Positions 62,868 to 64,000 of a stretch of DNA of 64,000 nucleotides are shown piece by piece. Each line of letters opens with the position of its first letter. Positions within the stretch are counted from its first letter, which is position 1. Made by a program: the position numbers and the translations under genes. Below the pieces are notes generated by a model. It made no database searches, had not been told where the DNA came from, and worked only from the letters and a program-made list of their open reading frames with translations. The stretch is from Phycisphaerae bacterium (GTDB lineage Bacteria; Planctomycetota; Phycisphaerae; UBA1845), in assembly GCA_029260015.1 (NCBI GenBank), contig JAJDEB010000007.1, forward strand, positions 1 to 64,000, in the 5' to 3' direction.

Positions 62868-63592
62868 GGTCCAAACCCCTTCTCCCCGATGGCATTGGTG
62901 CTACGGGTGATAAAATTCAGCATTAGGAACAAATATCTCACAACCCCAAACCCAAGCCGCGAGAATCGTGACCGGTTCGCCCACAATCCTAGCGATTTGA
63001 CAGGCCGTCCAGCAAGCTTGAAATCGGATTTGCGTCGTGTTGATCGATTCAAGGCGCGACGTCCGACCGATAAGCCATCCCCCCAGAACCAAGCAAATTA
63101 CCCCAGATAGGTCCAAGATCAGAATTTTGGCAATCAATACCTTGTATCCGGTGCCCTAATCCACGCATAATGGTGGTGAGGCGAAGGAAGTGGTCTGAGG
63201 GGAGTAAGGCAATTCTTCAGCCACCCGGCCGAAAGAAGGAAGCGATACACAGTAGACGAAAGAGACGTGCGTGCCTGCGTTGATTCCGCACCCATGCAGC
63301 GTCGAACGAAGAAGCGCGTGGTCGAGCGCTTTTGTCTTCATGTCGCCCACTCCTTTTAATTCGGAATTCGATTGAATTCGTTTTCTTAGCCCCGATCGAA
63401 CTCTTCGCGCGATCGGAACATTCGATGGTATCCAGCAGTTGAGGTCGCCTGAGCCTGAGATGGAGAACTGATCTGTATCGGAGAAAATCAGAATTGAAAC
63501 GACTTTGTGATAATTGTCATTCCTATGTGGGGAATTTGATTCAAATGAATTTGGCAGCGTTCAAAACTCATATCTGTTTAGGAGAGCGACTC
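62868..63592. other. Gap before the last gene, with one possible small ORF
   Basis: This 725-bp region separates the divergently transcribed ASPIC/UnbV gene and the last secreted-protein gene. The only coding candidate is a small minus-strand frame at 63156-63341. No tRNA, repeat or clear promoter was found. Confidence 0.4.
63156..63341 (-). CDS. Possible small protein, unknown
   Basis: A 61-codon frame starting MKTKALDHALLRSTL with AAGGAG 8 nt upstream, which is a good SD. It has two cysteines in the middle and no signal peptide, helix or family match that I recognise. It is included only because of the SD; chance is quite possible. Confidence 0.3.
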   Translation of the reverse strand: MKTKALDHALLRSTLHGCGINAGTHVSFVYCVSLPSFGRVAEELPYSPQTTSFASPPLCVD

Positions 63593-64000
63593 ATGCTCAC
63601 ACGCAAAATTCTAGCAAGCTTGGTACTGGTGGTCGCAGTGGTTGGGGTTTCCTCAACGGCTTTTGTTTCAACCGCGATGGCGCAGACGACGTATTGTCTT
63701 TCAAACTTTGAAGAGCAAGAAAATTTTAGTTGTGGTGCGCGAGGCCCCGCCGTCTGCGATCCGTTCAACGGAGTCGGCGCTGAAGTGATTTGGCGACAGG
63801 CTGAATCGTCGGGGTCAACGGACGGAATCATTCTCGGATCCACCAACACGCTGCCGTCGATTCCGATCAACTACGCCCAGCGCGTTCCGAGCACAGGCGA
63901 CTTTGCGGGCATTGCGTCGCCATGTTACGAACTGACAATTGCCTGGGGCGATCCGACTGATGCAACAACGACCGGTGCGCGGATTATTACCGGTGGCGCT
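63593..64000 (+). CDS. Secreted protein, N-terminal part (cut by window edge)
   Basis: 136 codons are open to the window end. ATG 63593 has AGGAGAG 6 to 7 nt upstream. A signal peptide of about 30 residues (MLTRKILASLVLVVAVVG, ending AMAQ) is followed by a polar, Cys-containing region (TTYCLSNFEEQENFSCGARG). The mature part resembles other secreted planctomycete proteins only in style. No domain can be named from this fragment. Confidence 0.8.
   Translation, partial: MLTRKILASLVLVVAVVGVSSTAFVSTAMAQTTYCLSNFEEQENFSCGARGPAVCDPFNGVGAEVIWRQAESSGSTDGIILGSTNTLPSIPINYAQRVPSTGDFAGIASPCYELTIAWGDPTDATTTGARIITGGA

Noticed and set aside
1..64000. CRISPR array, prophage, rRNA or known biosynthetic cluster
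   Set aside because: I looked for regularly spaced repeats, phage structural genes, rRNA sequences and PKS/NRPS-type motifs on both strands and found none.

Overview
The window looks like chromosomal DNA of a Planctomycetota bacterium, most likely a Phycisphaerae-type lineage. This is inferred from family content: PEP-CTERM sorting tails, type I dockerins of the DGDG...DLADF type, an ASPIC/UnbV FG-GAP protein, an H-x3-C-x2-C/Ser-Thr-kinase fusion next to an ECF sigma factor, a large VWA membrane protein, and many secreted or lipid-anchored proteins. About 50 protein genes, one tRNA-Val, one IS end and several palindromic repeats can be supported. Start codons are often GTG or TTG; where a Shine-Dalgarno (SD) sequence or a conserved N-terminus decided the start, the entry says so.

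Layout. 1-243: the end of an IS3-family element and tRNA-Val(CAC). 360-5812: an atypical SDR, a PEP-CTERM protein, an AraC/GyrI-like regulator, and an ECF sigma/kinase pair. 6097-21308: a complete 14-gene nuo operon (nuoA to nuoN, all +), encoding the proton-pumping NADH:quinone oxidoreductase, with two REPIN-like palindromes between its genes. 21345-34644 (all -): a pseudopilin, a lone response regulator, two secreted amidohydrolase paralogues of which one has lost most metal ligands, a tight four-gene run (solute-binding protein, ABC permease, NHL lipoprotein, VWA protein) and a coiled-coil membrane protein with a DnaJ-like cysteine cluster. 34972-41243 (all +): a membrane-anchored Mrr-type nuclease, a thioredoxin fusion, and a translationally overlapping trio (hypothetical, lipoprotein, RDD protein). 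41349-44469: folC and aroB, divergent. 45053-47525: an Acg-like nitroreductase and a PaaK-like adenylate-forming enzyme with overlapping genes. 47561-50049: cydB and cydA (cytochrome bd oxidase). 50128-54723: an N-acyl-D-amino-acid deacylase-like lipoprotein, lysA and a peptidoglycan amidase. 54745-64000: secreted and surface proteins (GHL10 glycosidase with dockerin, sulfatase-like/TPR, PEP-CTERM, FG-GAP/ASPIC with dockerin, and a partial secreted protein).

How the parts fit. The nuo operon feeds electrons into the quinone pool and cytochrome bd is a terminal quinol oxidase that can drain it, so the window holds both ends of a short respiratory chain. aroB, lysA, folC and the amidase are housekeeping. 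The rest is largely an envelope and secretion repertoire. No phage, CRISPR array, rRNA operon or recognisable biosynthetic cluster was seen.

The most notable non-genic signal is a dispersed palindrome family. Each unit has GTAG at its outer end, a 7-bp stem and a 3-nt loop, and units occur as inverted doublets. One copy has a different stem sequence but the same structure. This matches the architecture of REP/REPIN elements moved by RAYT (Y1) transposases. The most notable protein signals are the H-x3-C-x2-C/kinase fusion beside its sigma factor, the degenerate amidohydrolase paralogue, a histone-H1-like tail on FolC, and the nitroreductase/PaaK pair.
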